Source: an uncultured Bacteroidales bacterium
Lineage (GTDB): Bacteria; Bacteroidota; Bacteroidia; Bacteroidales; Muribaculaceae
Length of the DNA: 64,000 bases
Direction of reading: 5' to 3'
NCBI GenBank assembly: GCA_947173955.1
Contig: CAMWHE010000002.1
Location: 1 to 64,000 of the forward strand
Shown piece after piece: positions 8,729-18,391 of this stretch. The notes beneath the pieces were generated by a model that was not told where the DNA came from, searched no databases, and was given only the letters and a program-made list of their open reading frames with translations. Every line of letters starts with the position of its first letter. Within the stretch, counting starts at the first letter, position 1. Made by a program: the position numbers and the translations under genes.

Positions 8729-9313
8729 TTAGTTGCGGAGAATTTGCTTCTGCCAGCGGCGATAGCCGAAAAGAGCCATGACGGTGTAGAAGACGTAGAG
8801 TGTACCGGAAAAGTATATCTGTTTCTTATAATAGAGCCACACGTAAATCGCGTCTACAACAAACCAGACAACCCACTGCTCAACATACTTTCTTGCGAGC
8901 ATCCACATACCTATGATACTCATGGAGGTGGTCAGTGAGTCGAGCGCCACTACGGTACTGTCGGTAAATTTATGAAGAATCAGTGCAATACACCCCCATA
9001 TCACCATCAGATATCCGCCGAGAATCAGTACTCTTGACCGAGATATGTGAGTGATATGCAGTTCAGACCCGGAACTCTTCTTACGTGAATGGCGCGTCCA
9101 TGCTGCAAAACCATATATCGCTATCAGAAGATAATAGCAGTTGATCGCGCAGTCGGCATAGAGTCCTTTGTTCCAAAACAACACAAGTCCGATGGCAGGC
9201 ATGATGACAGAAGCAATCCACATCGACGGACGTGCATGATACTCAAGGTAGAGGTAGATTAGTCCTACCCCTACCTTAAGAATATCAAGCAGTGTGTTGA
9301 GGTCAAGAGTCAT
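8729..9313 (-). CDS. pnuT: PnuT-type thiamine transporter (PnuC family)
   Basis: 194 residues of an integral membrane protein with about seven hydrophobic helices. Sequence features fit the PnuC/PnuT vitamin transporter family, including the tryptophan-rich helices (YYLLIAIYGFAAWTRHSRKK, VEQWVVWFVVDAIYVWLYYK). The start overlaps the stop of the preceding receptor gene (TGATG), and the operon begins with a TPP riboswitch. From context the substrate is therefore thiamine, not nicotinamide riboside; this assignment is by riboswitch context and known Bacteroidetes pnuT operons. PnuC-type carriers work by facilitated diffusion with metabolic trapping, but no thiamine kinase gene is adjacent. Confidence 0.85.
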   Translation of the reverse strand: MTLDLNTLLDILKVGVGLIYLYLEYHARPSMWIASVIMPAIGLVLFWNKGLYADCAINCYYLLIAIYGFAAWTRHSRKKSSGSELHITHISRSRVLILGGYLMVIWGCIALILHKFTDSTVVALDSLTTSMSIIGMWMLARKYVEQWVVWFVVDAIYVWLYYKKQIYFSGTLYVFYTVMALFGYRRWQKQILRN

Positions 9314-11547
9314 CAGAATTTAACAGTAACATATCCGAGTACGTTCAGCGGAGCCTGGGCCGCATAGCCGGAATAGCGATAAATGACTTTTTCGCCTGCA
9401 TCATCAACATAATATCCGCTGCCGGCATATCCGTTGCTCAGATATTTGGCGTTAAAGATATTATAGATTGTAAATCCGACGCGCACTTCTTTAGTGTGTA
9501 ATGGTCGGAATGTATAGCCGAGGAAGAGGTCACTGACAAAATAAGCATCGAGTTTCTGTTCGTCACAACGGGCATTGGTCATATATTGACTGGAGACATA
9601 CCTTGACTGAAGAGACGCATCGAAAGCTTGCCAGCGGAAGTTGAACGCATTGGCAAATGTGAAATCAGGCGAAAAGGCGATCGGTGTATCACCGAGGTCG
9701 AACGAGATGGGATTTGTCCACTCATCTTCATAAATGTATTCGACAAAGTTCCTGATACGATTGCGGCTGAGAGTGGCGGTCAACTGCCAGTCAAACCATT
9801 TGCAAGGATTGAGAGCAAACATCAGCTCTACACCCATGCGGTAGCTGCGGGGGACATTGACGGTAAGCGGATTGCCTGTGTCAGAAAGCTGTCCGGTCAG
9901 GACGAGCTGATCCTTATAATCCATGTAGTAGAGATTGGCTTCTGCGCTGACTATCCCTTTGGCAAAGCGATATCCGAGTTCATAGTCAAACAAACGCTCT
10001 GCCCTCGGCGTATGGCCGGGATCGCCGTCAGTAAAGTTGTCACGGACAGGCTCTCTATGCGCGACGGACCATGAGGCAAAAGCACGATGCGCCCCGTTGG
10101 TGTAGGTAATTCCCGCTTTAGGATTAAAGAAATTGTAGTGATTGTTGTAGTCGAGAAGCGCCATAGCATCAGTAGCATAATCGAAATTGTCGCTCACTCC
10201 CTCGATGCGGTAGTCGATGTGGCGATATTGCAGATCACCGTAAAAAGAGAAATACTTATTCAGCGAGTAGTCGGCTCTAAGATAGATATTTGCATCAAGC
10301 TTATCGCCTGTGTTGCGATAGTACTCCTGAAGCGGATTTATCGCTCCTACATAATTGCGCACCCATGCTATCTGCCCGTAATGCAGTCCGTGAAACTTGT
10401 TGATACCTCCGCCAAGAATAGCGTTCAGGCGTTCATTCTTATATGTAAGGCTGAACACTGCACCGCCGAAACCGTTGTCATTCTTCTTAAGGCGCACCAG
10501 ATCGCTTTTCTTGATTTTTTCTCCCTGAGCATTGTAGAATGGCTCGAGTCCATATTCCGAGAGTGTGCGGTTTGTCTTGTACTGTTCATAATAGCCGTCA
10601 TCCTTGGTATAGTGAAGGGCTACATCCAGATTAAACGCTGAACTGAGACGCTGTGACAACAGCAACTGGAAATGATGCTGAATATAATTATCATTCTGAT
10701 CGGGATAGTAGGCGATGTTGCCCTCAGAGTCGGTGTACTGTCCGCAGGGATTATAGCGTCGGCCATACTTCTCCATTTCCTCTTTCGAAGCATAATCCCA
10801 TGCCATATACGTCTTTTCCTTGCCACCGAAAGCGAGTAGACGTAAAGAAGTGGAAGCCGAGTAGTATCCCACCTGCGCGAAATAGCTCCACAGGTCGGTC
10901 GAGGCGCGGTCAATATAGCCGTCGGAGCCAATATTTGAGAGACGTACGTCGGCAGCCCAGTGTCCGTTGATGATACCTGTACCGAGCCGGATGGTCTCCT
11001 TATGCGTGTTATACATGCCATACGATGCCGACACCTCAGCATAAGGATCGCGTGACGGACTGAATGTCACCATATTGACAGTTGCGCCGAAAGCAGCCGC
11101 TCCATTGGTGGAAGTACCGGCACCACGCTGTATCTGCACATCCTTCAGGGATGAAGCCAGATCGGGCATATTGACCCAATAGACATTGTGACTCTCGGCA
11201 TTGTTGATCGGCACGCCGTTGGCAGTCACATTGATTCGCGACCCATCAGTACCTCGCACGCGCATCGAAGTATAGCCTATGCCGGCTCCGGCATCGCTCG
11301 TAGAAATCAGTGATGGCGTCATGTTCAGCAGATAAGGCAGGTCGGGACCGGAATTGACCGACGAGAGCTGTTGCGATGTCACATTGGTAAATGCGACAGG
11401 CGTTTTTGCCGTGGCCCGCGAAGCTACGACCGATACCTCGTCAAGTTTAACACCGGGAATGGAATCCAATGATTCCATGTCGGCAGCACTGCATACAGCA
11501 GGCGCCACAGTGGCAGTCAGAATGCCACAAAGCATTTTTTTTCTCAT
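9313..11547 (-). CDS. TonB-dependent outer-membrane receptor, probable thiamine uptake
   Basis: 744 residues. A signal peptide (about 1-22) is followed by a TonB-box-like stretch (VKLDEVSVVAS, about 34-44), a plug domain (MRVRGTDGSRINVTANGVPI, QIQRGAGTSTNGAAAFGATV) and a 22-strand-type barrel ending with Phe (VLGYVTVKF). It lacks an N-terminal carboxypeptidase-like domain, so it is not SusC type. Control by the TPP riboswitch at 11549-11636 and coupling to pnuT indicate uptake of thiamine or its phosphates across the outer membrane, as in the OM receptor/PnuT operons known from Bacteroides. Confidence 0.87.
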   Translation of the reverse strand: MRKKMLCGILTATVAPAVCSAADMESLDSIPGVKLDEVSVVASRATAKTPVAFTNVTSQQLSSVNSGPDLPYLLNMTPSLISTSDAGAGIGYTSMRVRGTDGSRINVTANGVPINNAESHNVYWVNMPDLASSLKDVQIQRGAGTSTNGAAAFGATVNMVTFSPSRDPYAEVSASYGMYNTHKETIRLGTGIINGHWAADVRLSNIGSDGYIDRASTDLWSYFAQVGYYSASTSLRLLAFGGKEKTYMAWDYASKEEMEKYGRRYNPCGQYTDSEGNIAYYPDQNDNYIQHHFQLLLSQRLSSAFNLDVALHYTKDDGYYEQYKTNRTLSEYGLEPFYNAQGEKIKKSDLVRLKKNDNGFGGAVFSLTYKNERLNAILGGGINKFHGLHYGQIAWVRNYVGAINPLQEYYRNTGDKLDANIYLRADYSLNKYFSFYGDLQYRHIDYRIEGVSDNFDYATDAMALLDYNNHYNFFNPKAGITYTNGAHRAFASWSVAHREPVRDNFTDGDPGHTPRAERLFDYELGYRFAKGIVSAEANLYYMDYKDQLVLTGQLSDTGNPLTVNVPRSYRMGVELMFALNPCKWFDWQLTATLSRNRIRNFVEYIYEDEWTNPISFDLGDTPIAFSPDFTFANAFNFRWQAFDASLQSRYVSSQYMTNARCDEQKLDAYFVSDLFLGYTFRPLHTKEVRVGFTIYNIFNAKYLSNGYAGSGYYVDDAGEKVIYRYSGYAAQAPLNVLGYVTVKF

Positions 11548-11548
11548 A

Positions 11549-11636
11549 ATTTATTTTCACTACGCCGGAATTACCCGGATCAGGTTCAAAGGGTATTATC
11601 TCAGGCGGAACTCATTCCACCACCCCTAATAATTTG
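11549..11636 (-). promoter_or_regulatory. TPP riboswitch (THI element)
   Basis: The minus strand carries the conserved TPP core in order: AGGGGTG (P2), GCCTGAGA, ATACCCTTTGAACCTGATC, a CCGG-containing P4/P5 arm (CCGGGTAATTCCGG) and GCGTAGTG. A closing P1 helix can form between TTATT (from about 11633) and AATAA (11555-11551). The 3' side of P1 lies only a few bases before the ATG at 11547, which favours control of translation initiation over a terminator mechanism, and no U-tract hairpin is present. It should repress receptor and pnuT expression when TPP is plentiful. Confidence 0.95.
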
Positions 11637-11646
11637 GATTTCGATG

Positions 11647-11677
11647 CAAATGTAGACAAATTGACTCAGATTGCAAA
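11647..11677 (-). promoter_or_regulatory. Promoter of the TPP-riboswitch operon
   Basis: Minus strand TTTG (11677-11674), 19-bp spacer, TACATTTG (11654-11647). The predicted start near 11640 falls just before the riboswitch P1 helix, so the aptamer forms the very 5' end of the mRNA. Confidence 0.75.
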
Positions 11678-11749
11678 ATTTTGTCAAAATTTTTAAACTC
11701 GGAAGTATTGCCGATAATTATTGGTAAATTTGCAGTAAACCTAATCAAT

Positions 11750-12022
11750 ATGAATAATAGTATCACAGACAGTGTCAACTCCAGATGCGGACTCGATGCA
11801 ATCAAAAGCGAGACATATTTCACAGCTTTCGCTGACATTATAAAGGAAACTCTGCTTGAGCACGACTCTGTAGCCCTCCCCGGATTCGGCACATTCACCA
11901 CCTCAAAATCGGATGAAAAGGTCATAACCGACCCTCTGAGCGGAAAGCATCAGCTTGTCCCTCCGAGCATCAATGTCGTATTCGTCCCGTCTCTGAAATT
12001 AGCTAAAACAGTCAAGCAATAA
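11750..12022 (+). CDS. HU/IHF-like DNA-binding protein, divergent
   Basis: 90 residues from the ATG at 11750; an in-frame TTG at 11681 overlaps the promoter and is rejected as the start. The fold cues of HU are present: an N-terminal helix pair (YFTAFADIIKETLLEHDSV), the turn ALPGFGTF that matches HU's (V/L)xGFGxF, a variable arm region, and FVPSLKLAKTV that aligns with the C-terminal F.PGK.L.. helix. The arm lacks the usual R.GRNP motif, so DNA bending may differ. A -7 element TAAATTTG sits at 11725-11732. It is 3 bp upstream of the HU-LysM gene and surely co-transcribed. Confidence 0.82.
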   Translation: MNNSITDSVNSRCGLDAIKSETYFTAFADIIKETLLEHDSVALPGFGTFTTSKSDEKVITDPLSGKHQLVPPSINVVFVPSLKLAKTVKQ

Positions 12023-12025
12023 ATC

Positions 12026-13249
12026 ATGGACAAGATACACACCCTAAATGAGATAATCGAGCGTATGTGCCGTCACACCGGCTGTAGCGAACGCGAGGCA
12101 GCCGACTTTATTTCAGCCGTCACAGATGAAGTGACGACACGACTCAAAGCGCATCAGGAAAATATAGAAGTACCGGGACTCGGATCGTTTGGTGTCGACC
12201 GACAGGGATATGTCGTGTTTACACCTGCTCAGGAGATTGCGGCTGAAGTGAATGAGCCGTTTTCTCTGTTCGAAAGCGTGATGCTTGAGCCGGGAGTGAC
12301 AGCGGAGGAACTTGCCGGAGTAGAGGCCGAAAACTATGCACCCCACACTGCTTTGCCCGAAGATCCGGAAGAACAGAAACCGGTTGAACAAGAAAATCCC
12401 GTGCCTGCCGTAATATCTGAGCCGAGCCCGGCTGAGGTTGAGTATAAGACTCAGCCCACACAGCCGGATGAGACCTTCACAACTCACGAAGAGTCTGTCA
12501 GCGAAGAATCCATAACAGAGAAACCGATAAGTACTCAGCAAACTATACCTGCGAATCCTGTCTCTACGGTCAAAGAGGAGGTTAAAGAAGCTACGGGTGC
12601 ACAACTCCAGGTTGCCGACTATTCGCCGGCGCCCGAGAGTAACGACGATTACGATTCCTATCCAGAATATCAGGAATCGCTACAGACCGGGCGCCATGGA
12701 TTCAACCCGGTAATAGCATATATATTAGGTATTGTAACAGGTTTCTTAGTCTGCTGCGTACTCGTCTACTTCCTTTATCCCAAGCTGATGAACGACAGCA
12801 TTGATGCGGCTTACGGAGTGACTTCAGAAGAATATGCCGACGATGAGGATGTTACTGATAATGTCGAGGATACGACAGCCTCATTTACCTCTGATGTAAC
12901 CGAAGAAGAGCTTCAGCCGGAACCGGCCGCGACCATCCCCGCCCCCCAGCCTACTCCACCGGCCGCTACCACCGAACCGGCAAAAAAGGCTGACAACGAC
13001 GTAGTCTACGACACTGTGCGCCCGGGGTACTTCCTGACAAAGATTGCACAGAAGCACTATGGCGTACAGGAATTCTGGGTCTATATCTATGAGGAAAACA
13101 AAGACCGTATCGCCAACCCGATGAAACTGCCCGCCGGATTTAAAGTCGTAATACCTCCCGCCGAGAAATACGGTATCAATCCCAACGACCCGGCGTCAGT
13201 CGAAAAGGCTAAAAACATCAGCCACGAACTCAACCGTAAATTCAGGTAG
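12026..13249 (+). CDS. HU-like domain, transmembrane helix, LysM domain fusion protein
   Basis: 407 residues with an unusual order. Residues about 1-90 form an HU/IHF-like domain (MCRHTGCSEREAADFISAV, then EVPGLGSFGV and a VMLEPG tail). Residues 91-225 are an acidic Pro/Glu/Thr-rich linker. Residues about 227-250 are one transmembrane helix (AYILGIVTGFLVCCVLVYFL). A second acidic Pro-rich linker follows to about 325, and residues about 328-378 form a LysM-like domain (VRPGYFLTKIAQKHYGVQEF, then IYEENKDRI, LPAGFKVVIPP). The topology inferred is HU in the cytoplasm and LysM in the periplasm, which would link nucleoid DNA to peptidoglycan. It is co-transcribed with the HU gene before it and lies upstream of moxR-bat. 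The function is inference; I know of no characterised homologue. Confidence 0.85.
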   Translation: MDKIHTLNEIIERMCRHTGCSEREAADFISAVTDEVTTRLKAHQENIEVPGLGSFGVDRQGYVVFTPAQEIAAEVNEPFSLFESVMLEPGVTAEELAGVEAENYAPHTALPEDPEEQKPVEQENPVPAVISEPSPAEVEYKTQPTQPDETFTTHEESVSEESITEKPISTQQTIPANPVSTVKEEVKEATGAQLQVADYSPAPESNDDYDSYPEYQESLQTGRHGFNPVIAYILGIVTGFLVCCVLVYFLYPKLMNDSIDAAYGVTSEEYADDEDVTDNVEDTTASFTSDVTEEELQPEPAATIPAPQPTPPAATTEPAKKADNDVVYDTVRPGYFLTKIAQKHYGVQEFWVYIYEENKDRIANPMKLPAGFKVVIPPAEKYGINPNDPASVEKAKNISHELNRKFR

Positions 13250-13392
13250 CCGGCCTTAAACTATATATAAACAAATTTAACACCCCTTATAATTTTAACA
13301 TTTACGAATTGACTAACTTTGTCATAGATAAATTTGTTATATAGGCAAATAATCAAAATCCAAGAAATTATAACCAGCAAAATAAAAGAATT

Positions 13393-14388
<996 letters not shown>

Positions 14389-14452
14389 TAATGTGCCATT
14401 GCCTTCAAGAGCAACGCGCCACAATATCCAATAGACTTTAACCGCACAACCG

Positions 14453-15328
14453 ATGGATGCCAACGAACTACTGAAAAAAGTAAGAAAAATCGAAATAAAA
14501 ACCCGGGGATTGTCCCAGAACATATTCGCGGGTGAATATCATTCGGCCTTCAAGGGACGCGGTATGACCTTTTCGGAAGTCAGAGAGTATCAGTATGGCG
14601 ATGACATCCGCGATATCGACTGGAACGTGACCGCGCGCCACAATCACCCGTATATTAAGGTATATGAGGAGGAACGCGAGCTTACGGTCATGCTGCTCAT
14701 CGACGTATCCGGCAGCCGCCTGTTTGGAGCTGTCGGTGAGGATAAACGCACGATGATAGCCGAGATAGCGGCGACTCTCGCTTTCTCGGCCATCCAGAAT
14801 AATGATAAGATCGGCGTACTTTTTTTCAGCGATAAAGTCGAGAAATTCATCCCCCCCAAAAAAGGACGCAAGCATATCTTGTTTATAATCAGAGAGCTGC
14901 TCGACTTTACACCTGAAAATCAAGGCACTGACATAGCTTTGGCGCTACGCTACATGACCGACGCCCTGAAGAAGCGGTGCACAGTCTTTCTGATCTCCGA
15001 CTTTATCGACGGCCATGACTATCAGAAAGCGCTGACTATCGCATCCGGCAAACACTCCGTATCCGCCATCCAGGTCTTCGACAAACGCGATGCGAAACTG
15101 CCTGATGTCGGCCTGATGCGTCTGAGCGACCTTGAGACCGGCGAGGAATGCTGGGTCGACACCTCGCGCAAGTCTACCCGTAATGCCTACGCAAAATGGT
15201 GGTATGAGCGACAGCAGCATATGAATGACACTCTTAAGAGATGTCATGTCGATGCAGCCTCTGTCGCCACTGATGAAGATTATGTAGTCGCTTTAAAGAA
15301 TCTATTTAAGAATCGCACTGCACACTAA
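14453..15328 (+). CDS. DUF58 protein with VWA-like fold
   Basis: 291 residues, cytoplasmic. The DUF58 hallmark GRGMTFSEVREYQYGDDIRD (about 36-54) is followed by IDWNVTARH and a VWA-type metal site LLIDVSGSR (Asp84, Ser86, Ser88). DUF58 proteins accompany MoxR and Bat proteins and are presumed MoxR clients or adaptors. It begins 64 bp after moxR and is likely in the same operon. Confidence 0.9.
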   Translation: MDANELLKKVRKIEIKTRGLSQNIFAGEYHSAFKGRGMTFSEVREYQYGDDIRDIDWNVTARHNHPYIKVYEEERELTVMLLIDVSGSRLFGAVGEDKRTMIAEIAATLAFSAIQNNDKIGVLFFSDKVEKFIPPKKGRKHILFIIRELLDFTPENQGTDIALALRYMTDALKKRCTVFLISDFIDGHDYQKALTIASGKHSVSAIQVFDKRDAKLPDVGLMRLSDLETGEECWVDTSRKSTRNAYAKWWYERQQHMNDTLKRCHVDAASVATDEDYVVALKNLFKNRTAH

Positions 15329-15358
15329 CAATTTTCGAGGCCGAACATAAGAATAAAG

Positions 15359-16351
15359 ATGAAATCACTAAGATACATATTGTTGTCAGCAGTTGCCGGC
15401 GGTGCCCTCTGGGCCGCGGCCAACAACAGCATCACGACATCGATCGAAAGTTCCGTTGTCCCGATGGGTTCGTATGTTAATCTGCAGGTTCAGGCCGTAG
15501 AGCCTCAGGGCAATCAGACAGAAATTCTCCGTCTGACTGAAATGTGGCCGAAAGAAGTTGAAATACGTCCTGACAGCTCTACTACGGTAAAGGAAATCGG
15601 CAACGGACTGCAGGAGGTCACGCGCAACTATAAGCTGCAGTCGTTTGACTCCGGTGTCTATGTCATCCCGCCGTTCATTCATATAGTCGGCGCGGACACT
15701 ACTCTGTCAAATGCCTTATCGCTGAAAGTGAATCCGATCGATGTTTCCCATATGGAGGATATCCATCCGATGGCGTCAGTGATGGGCCCGGGCTCCAAAT
15801 GGTATGATTTCCTGCCCGACTGGCTGACTGACAACTGGAAATGGCTTCTGACCGGCATCATCCTTCTGGCCGCAGGCATTGTAGCCGTACTTATACTGAC
15901 CAAGCGTATAAAGGTTCCGTTCCTGCCCGAAAAGAAAGTCGAACCTCCCTATGATCAGGCTAAGCGTCTGCTTGCCATGCTGAAAGAGGAACATCTCTGG
16001 GAGAAAGGTCAGGACAAAGAGTATTATTCCGAACTGACCGACATTCTCCGCCGATATATCGGACGCCGATATGACATCAACGCCCTTGAGATGACATCTT
16101 CGCAGCTGATGGCTCATCTGTCGGACATCCCTGAGTTAGCTCCTGAACTATCCAAAGTAAAGGCTGTTCTGGATACGGCCGACTTCGTGAAGTTCGCAAA
16201 GATGCAGCCCAAGCCTGAGGTCAACGTCAAGGCCTACGATGCTACAGATGAATTTATTGAAAACACACGTCCGGCTGAAGTGCCGGAAGCTGAAGAAGCT
16301 TCCTCGCCCTCTCCTGCCGAACATGAAACTAACTTAAAAACAGAGAACTAA
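15359..16351 (+). CDS. Bat-operon membrane protein (BatD-like ectodomain, one TM helix, cytoplasmic tail)
   Basis: 330 residues. A signal peptide (about 1-21) is followed by a periplasmic beta-rich domain (about 22-150), a transmembrane helix (about 163-185, WLLTGIILLAAGIVAVLIL) and a cytoplasmic helical tail. The tail contains YYSELTDILRRYIGRRYDIN and MTSSQLMAHL, which resemble the DUF4381/BatD cytoplasmic region. Its specific role is unknown; the position between DUF58 and BatA suggests a structural part of the Bat membrane complex. Its stop overlaps the batA start (TAATG). Confidence 0.8.
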   Translation: MKSLRYILLSAVAGGALWAAANNSITTSIESSVVPMGSYVNLQVQAVEPQGNQTEILRLTEMWPKEVEIRPDSSTTVKEIGNGLQEVTRNYKLQSFDSGVYVIPPFIHIVGADTTLSNALSLKVNPIDVSHMEDIHPMASVMGPGSKWYDFLPDWLTDNWKWLLTGIILLAAGIVAVLILTKRIKVPFLPEKKVEPPYDQAKRLLAMLKEEHLWEKGQDKEYYSELTDILRRYIGRRYDINALEMTSSQLMAHLSDIPELAPELSKVKAVLDTADFVKFAKMQPKPEVNVKAYDATDEFIENTRPAEVPEAEEASSPSPAEHETNLKTEN

Positions 16352-17343
16352 TGGAATTTGCCCATCCCGGAATATTATGGTGTCTGACGGTACTCGTTCC
16401 GCTTACGGCGTGGTATGTTCTCAAACAGCGCAATATGCGCCCGTCGCTTCAGGTCTCGACGACAGCACCTTTCGCCCGACTCGGCAAACCTGTCAAGCAC
16501 TATATACGTCACCTGCTCTTCGCTATGCGCATGATCGCGATAGCGTGCCTAATCGTCGCCCTTGCGCGTCCCGTCAGCCACGACGGATGGAGCAGCACTA
16601 AAACCGAAGGTACCGACATCATACTGACACTCGACATTTCGACAAGTATGCTTGCCCGTGACTTCAAACCCGACCGTCTCGGAGCGGCTAAAGAGGTCGC
16701 CACAAAGTTCATCAACGGCCGCGAACACGACAACATGGGCGTAGTGATCTTTGCCGGCGAGAGCCTGACCGGTCTCCCCATGACAATAGACCGCGGAGCG
16801 CTCTCCAACTTTATTGAAGGCATAACATTCAATATGGTCGAGGACGGAACAGCTATCGGCGACGGTCTCGCCACATCCATCAACCGAATTAAAGACGGCA
16901 ATGCCAAGAGCAAGAGCATCATCCTGCTGACCGACGGATCGAACAATACCGGCTATGTCGACCCGCTGACAGCTGCCGAGATTGCCAAGCAGAATGATAT
17001 CAAGGTCTACACCATCGGAATCGGTACTATGGGTAAAGCCGACGTACCGGTTATGGACTATTTCGGCCGCGTAAGCTATCAGAAGCAGGATGTCGTCATC
17101 GATGAGGCTACTCTTAAAGAGATTGCCGATATCACAGGCGGCAAATATTTCCGCGCTACCGGCAATCGCGTGCTGGAGGATATATTTTCAGAGATAGATT
17201 CGCTCGAAAAGACCGAAATAGATGTAAGGAATTTCACTCGCACCGAGGATAGACCGCTGACTTTTGCCCTGCTCGCACTCGCACTCGGACTGGTCAGCGC
17301 TGAACTCGTCATGCGACATACCATCATGAGGTCAATACCTTAA
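16351..17343 (+). CDS. batA: BatA, VWA-domain membrane protein
   Basis: 330 residues. Two N-terminal hydrophobic helices (about 7-24 and 54-73) and one at the C-terminus (about 303-323) flank a periplasmic-membrane VWA domain with an intact MIDAS, LDISTSM (Asp95, Ser97, Ser99), and the later T..GD and LTDGSNN elements. Bat proteins of Bacteroides were named for aerotolerance and are linked to envelope and stress fitness. BatA and BatB are paralogues that start with the same MEFAHP sequence. Confidence 0.92.
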   Translation: MEFAHPGILWCLTVLVPLTAWYVLKQRNMRPSLQVSTTAPFARLGKPVKHYIRHLLFAMRMIAIACLIVALARPVSHDGWSSTKTEGTDIILTLDISTSMLARDFKPDRLGAAKEVATKFINGREHDNMGVVIFAGESLTGLPMTIDRGALSNFIEGITFNMVEDGTAIGDGLATSINRIKDGNAKSKSIILLTDGSNNTGYVDPLTAAEIAKQNDIKVYTIGIGTMGKADVPVMDYFGRVSYQKQDVVIDEATLKEIADITGGKYFRATGNRVLEDIFSEIDSLEKTEIDVRNFTRTEDRPLTFALLALALGLVSAELVMRHTIMRSIP

Positions 17344-17355
17344 AAACAGTATATT

Positions 17356-18384
17356 ATGGAATTTGCACATCCCCACTACCTATATTTACTGCTGCTCGTC
17401 CCGGCTATATTGGGTCTGTTCTATTGGGCCCGGCTTCGCCGGCGTGCCAAGCTACGCAAGTTCGGCCGCCCGGAAGTGCTTGAATCGTTAATGCCGGACG
17501 CATCAAAATACACACCCTGGGTTAAGATCACACTCGAACTTGTGGCACTGACAGCCCTTATCATAGCTGTCGCACGCCCGCTTTCGGGAGAAAAAGAGCA
17601 CAGCGAATCGACTCAGGGCATCGAAGTCATGATAGCTCTGGACGTATCCAAGTCAATGAATGCTACCTCGACCGACGAAGCCAAGAGCGTCTCGCGCCTT
17701 GACAGAGCAAAATTTCTGCTCCGCCAAATGGTCAAAGCTCTCGATAATGACCGTGTCGGACTTATCGTATTCGCCGGTGAAAGCTACGTACAGCTGCCCA
17801 TAACCAGCGACATGATATCAGCCCAGATGTACATTGACAATATCACCACCGACATGGTGACATCCCAGGGCACCGTCATCGGCAATGCCATCGGCCGGGC
17901 GATGAAATCATTCTCAGGAGCTGATGATGTCAATCGCGCGATCGTCATCATCACCGACGGCGAGAATCATGAGGGCAACGCCGTCGATATGGCCCGGGAA
18001 GCTCTCAACGCCGGTATAGAAGTCGATGTCATCGGCGTCGGATCGATCAAAGGAGCCCCGATTCCTGTCGGCAAATCAGGCGAATACCTGAAAGACTATA
18101 ATGGAGCCGTCGTGACCACAGCTCTCAATGAGGAGATGGCGCGCGAAATAGCTCAGGCCGGAGGCGGTATCTACATCCAGGGCAGCAGCAAGTCGGCCGT
18201 CAAGCAACTGACCGACCAGCTTGACCACCTGCAGAAATCAGAACTCAAGAACGTAAAATATAAATCAAGCGCCGAGCAGTTTCCGGTCTTTGGATGGATA
18301 GCATTGGCATTTCTGATTATCGATATCTTTGTACTCGACAGAAAGATCGGCTGGCTGAAAAAATATACATTCTTCAGTAAATAA
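17356..18384 (+). CDS. batB: BatB, VWA-domain membrane protein
   Basis: 342 residues, paralogue of BatA with the same architecture: helices at about 8-25 and 57-74, MIDAS ALDVSKSM (Asp96, Ser98, Ser100), ITDGENHEG, and a C-terminal helix (about 316-335). It begins 12 bp after batA and ends 7 bp before batC, so it is part of one operon. The product probably forms a heteromeric membrane complex with BatA and the TPR proteins. Confidence 0.92.
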   Translation: MEFAHPHYLYLLLLVPAILGLFYWARLRRRAKLRKFGRPEVLESLMPDASKYTPWVKITLELVALTALIIAVARPLSGEKEHSESTQGIEVMIALDVSKSMNATSTDEAKSVSRLDRAKFLLRQMVKALDNDRVGLIVFAGESYVQLPITSDMISAQMYIDNITTDMVTSQGTVIGNAIGRAMKSFSGADDVNRAIVIITDGENHEGNAVDMAREALNAGIEVDVIGVGSIKGAPIPVGKSGEYLKDYNGAVVTTALNEEMAREIAQAGGGIYIQGSSKSAVKQLTDQLDHLQKSELKNVKYKSSAEQFPVFGWIALAFLIIDIFVLDRKIGWLKKYTFFSK

Positions 18385-18391
18385 ACGACCT

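Noticed and set aside
8729..9313. Assignment of the PnuC-family protein as a nicotinamide riboside transporter
   Set aside because: The TPP riboswitch and coupling to a TonB receptor point to thiamine (PnuT).
11681..11749. N-terminal extension of the HU-like protein from a TTG codon
   Set aside because: It would run through the -7 element at 11725-11732; the ATG at 11750 fits the HU fold and promoter position.
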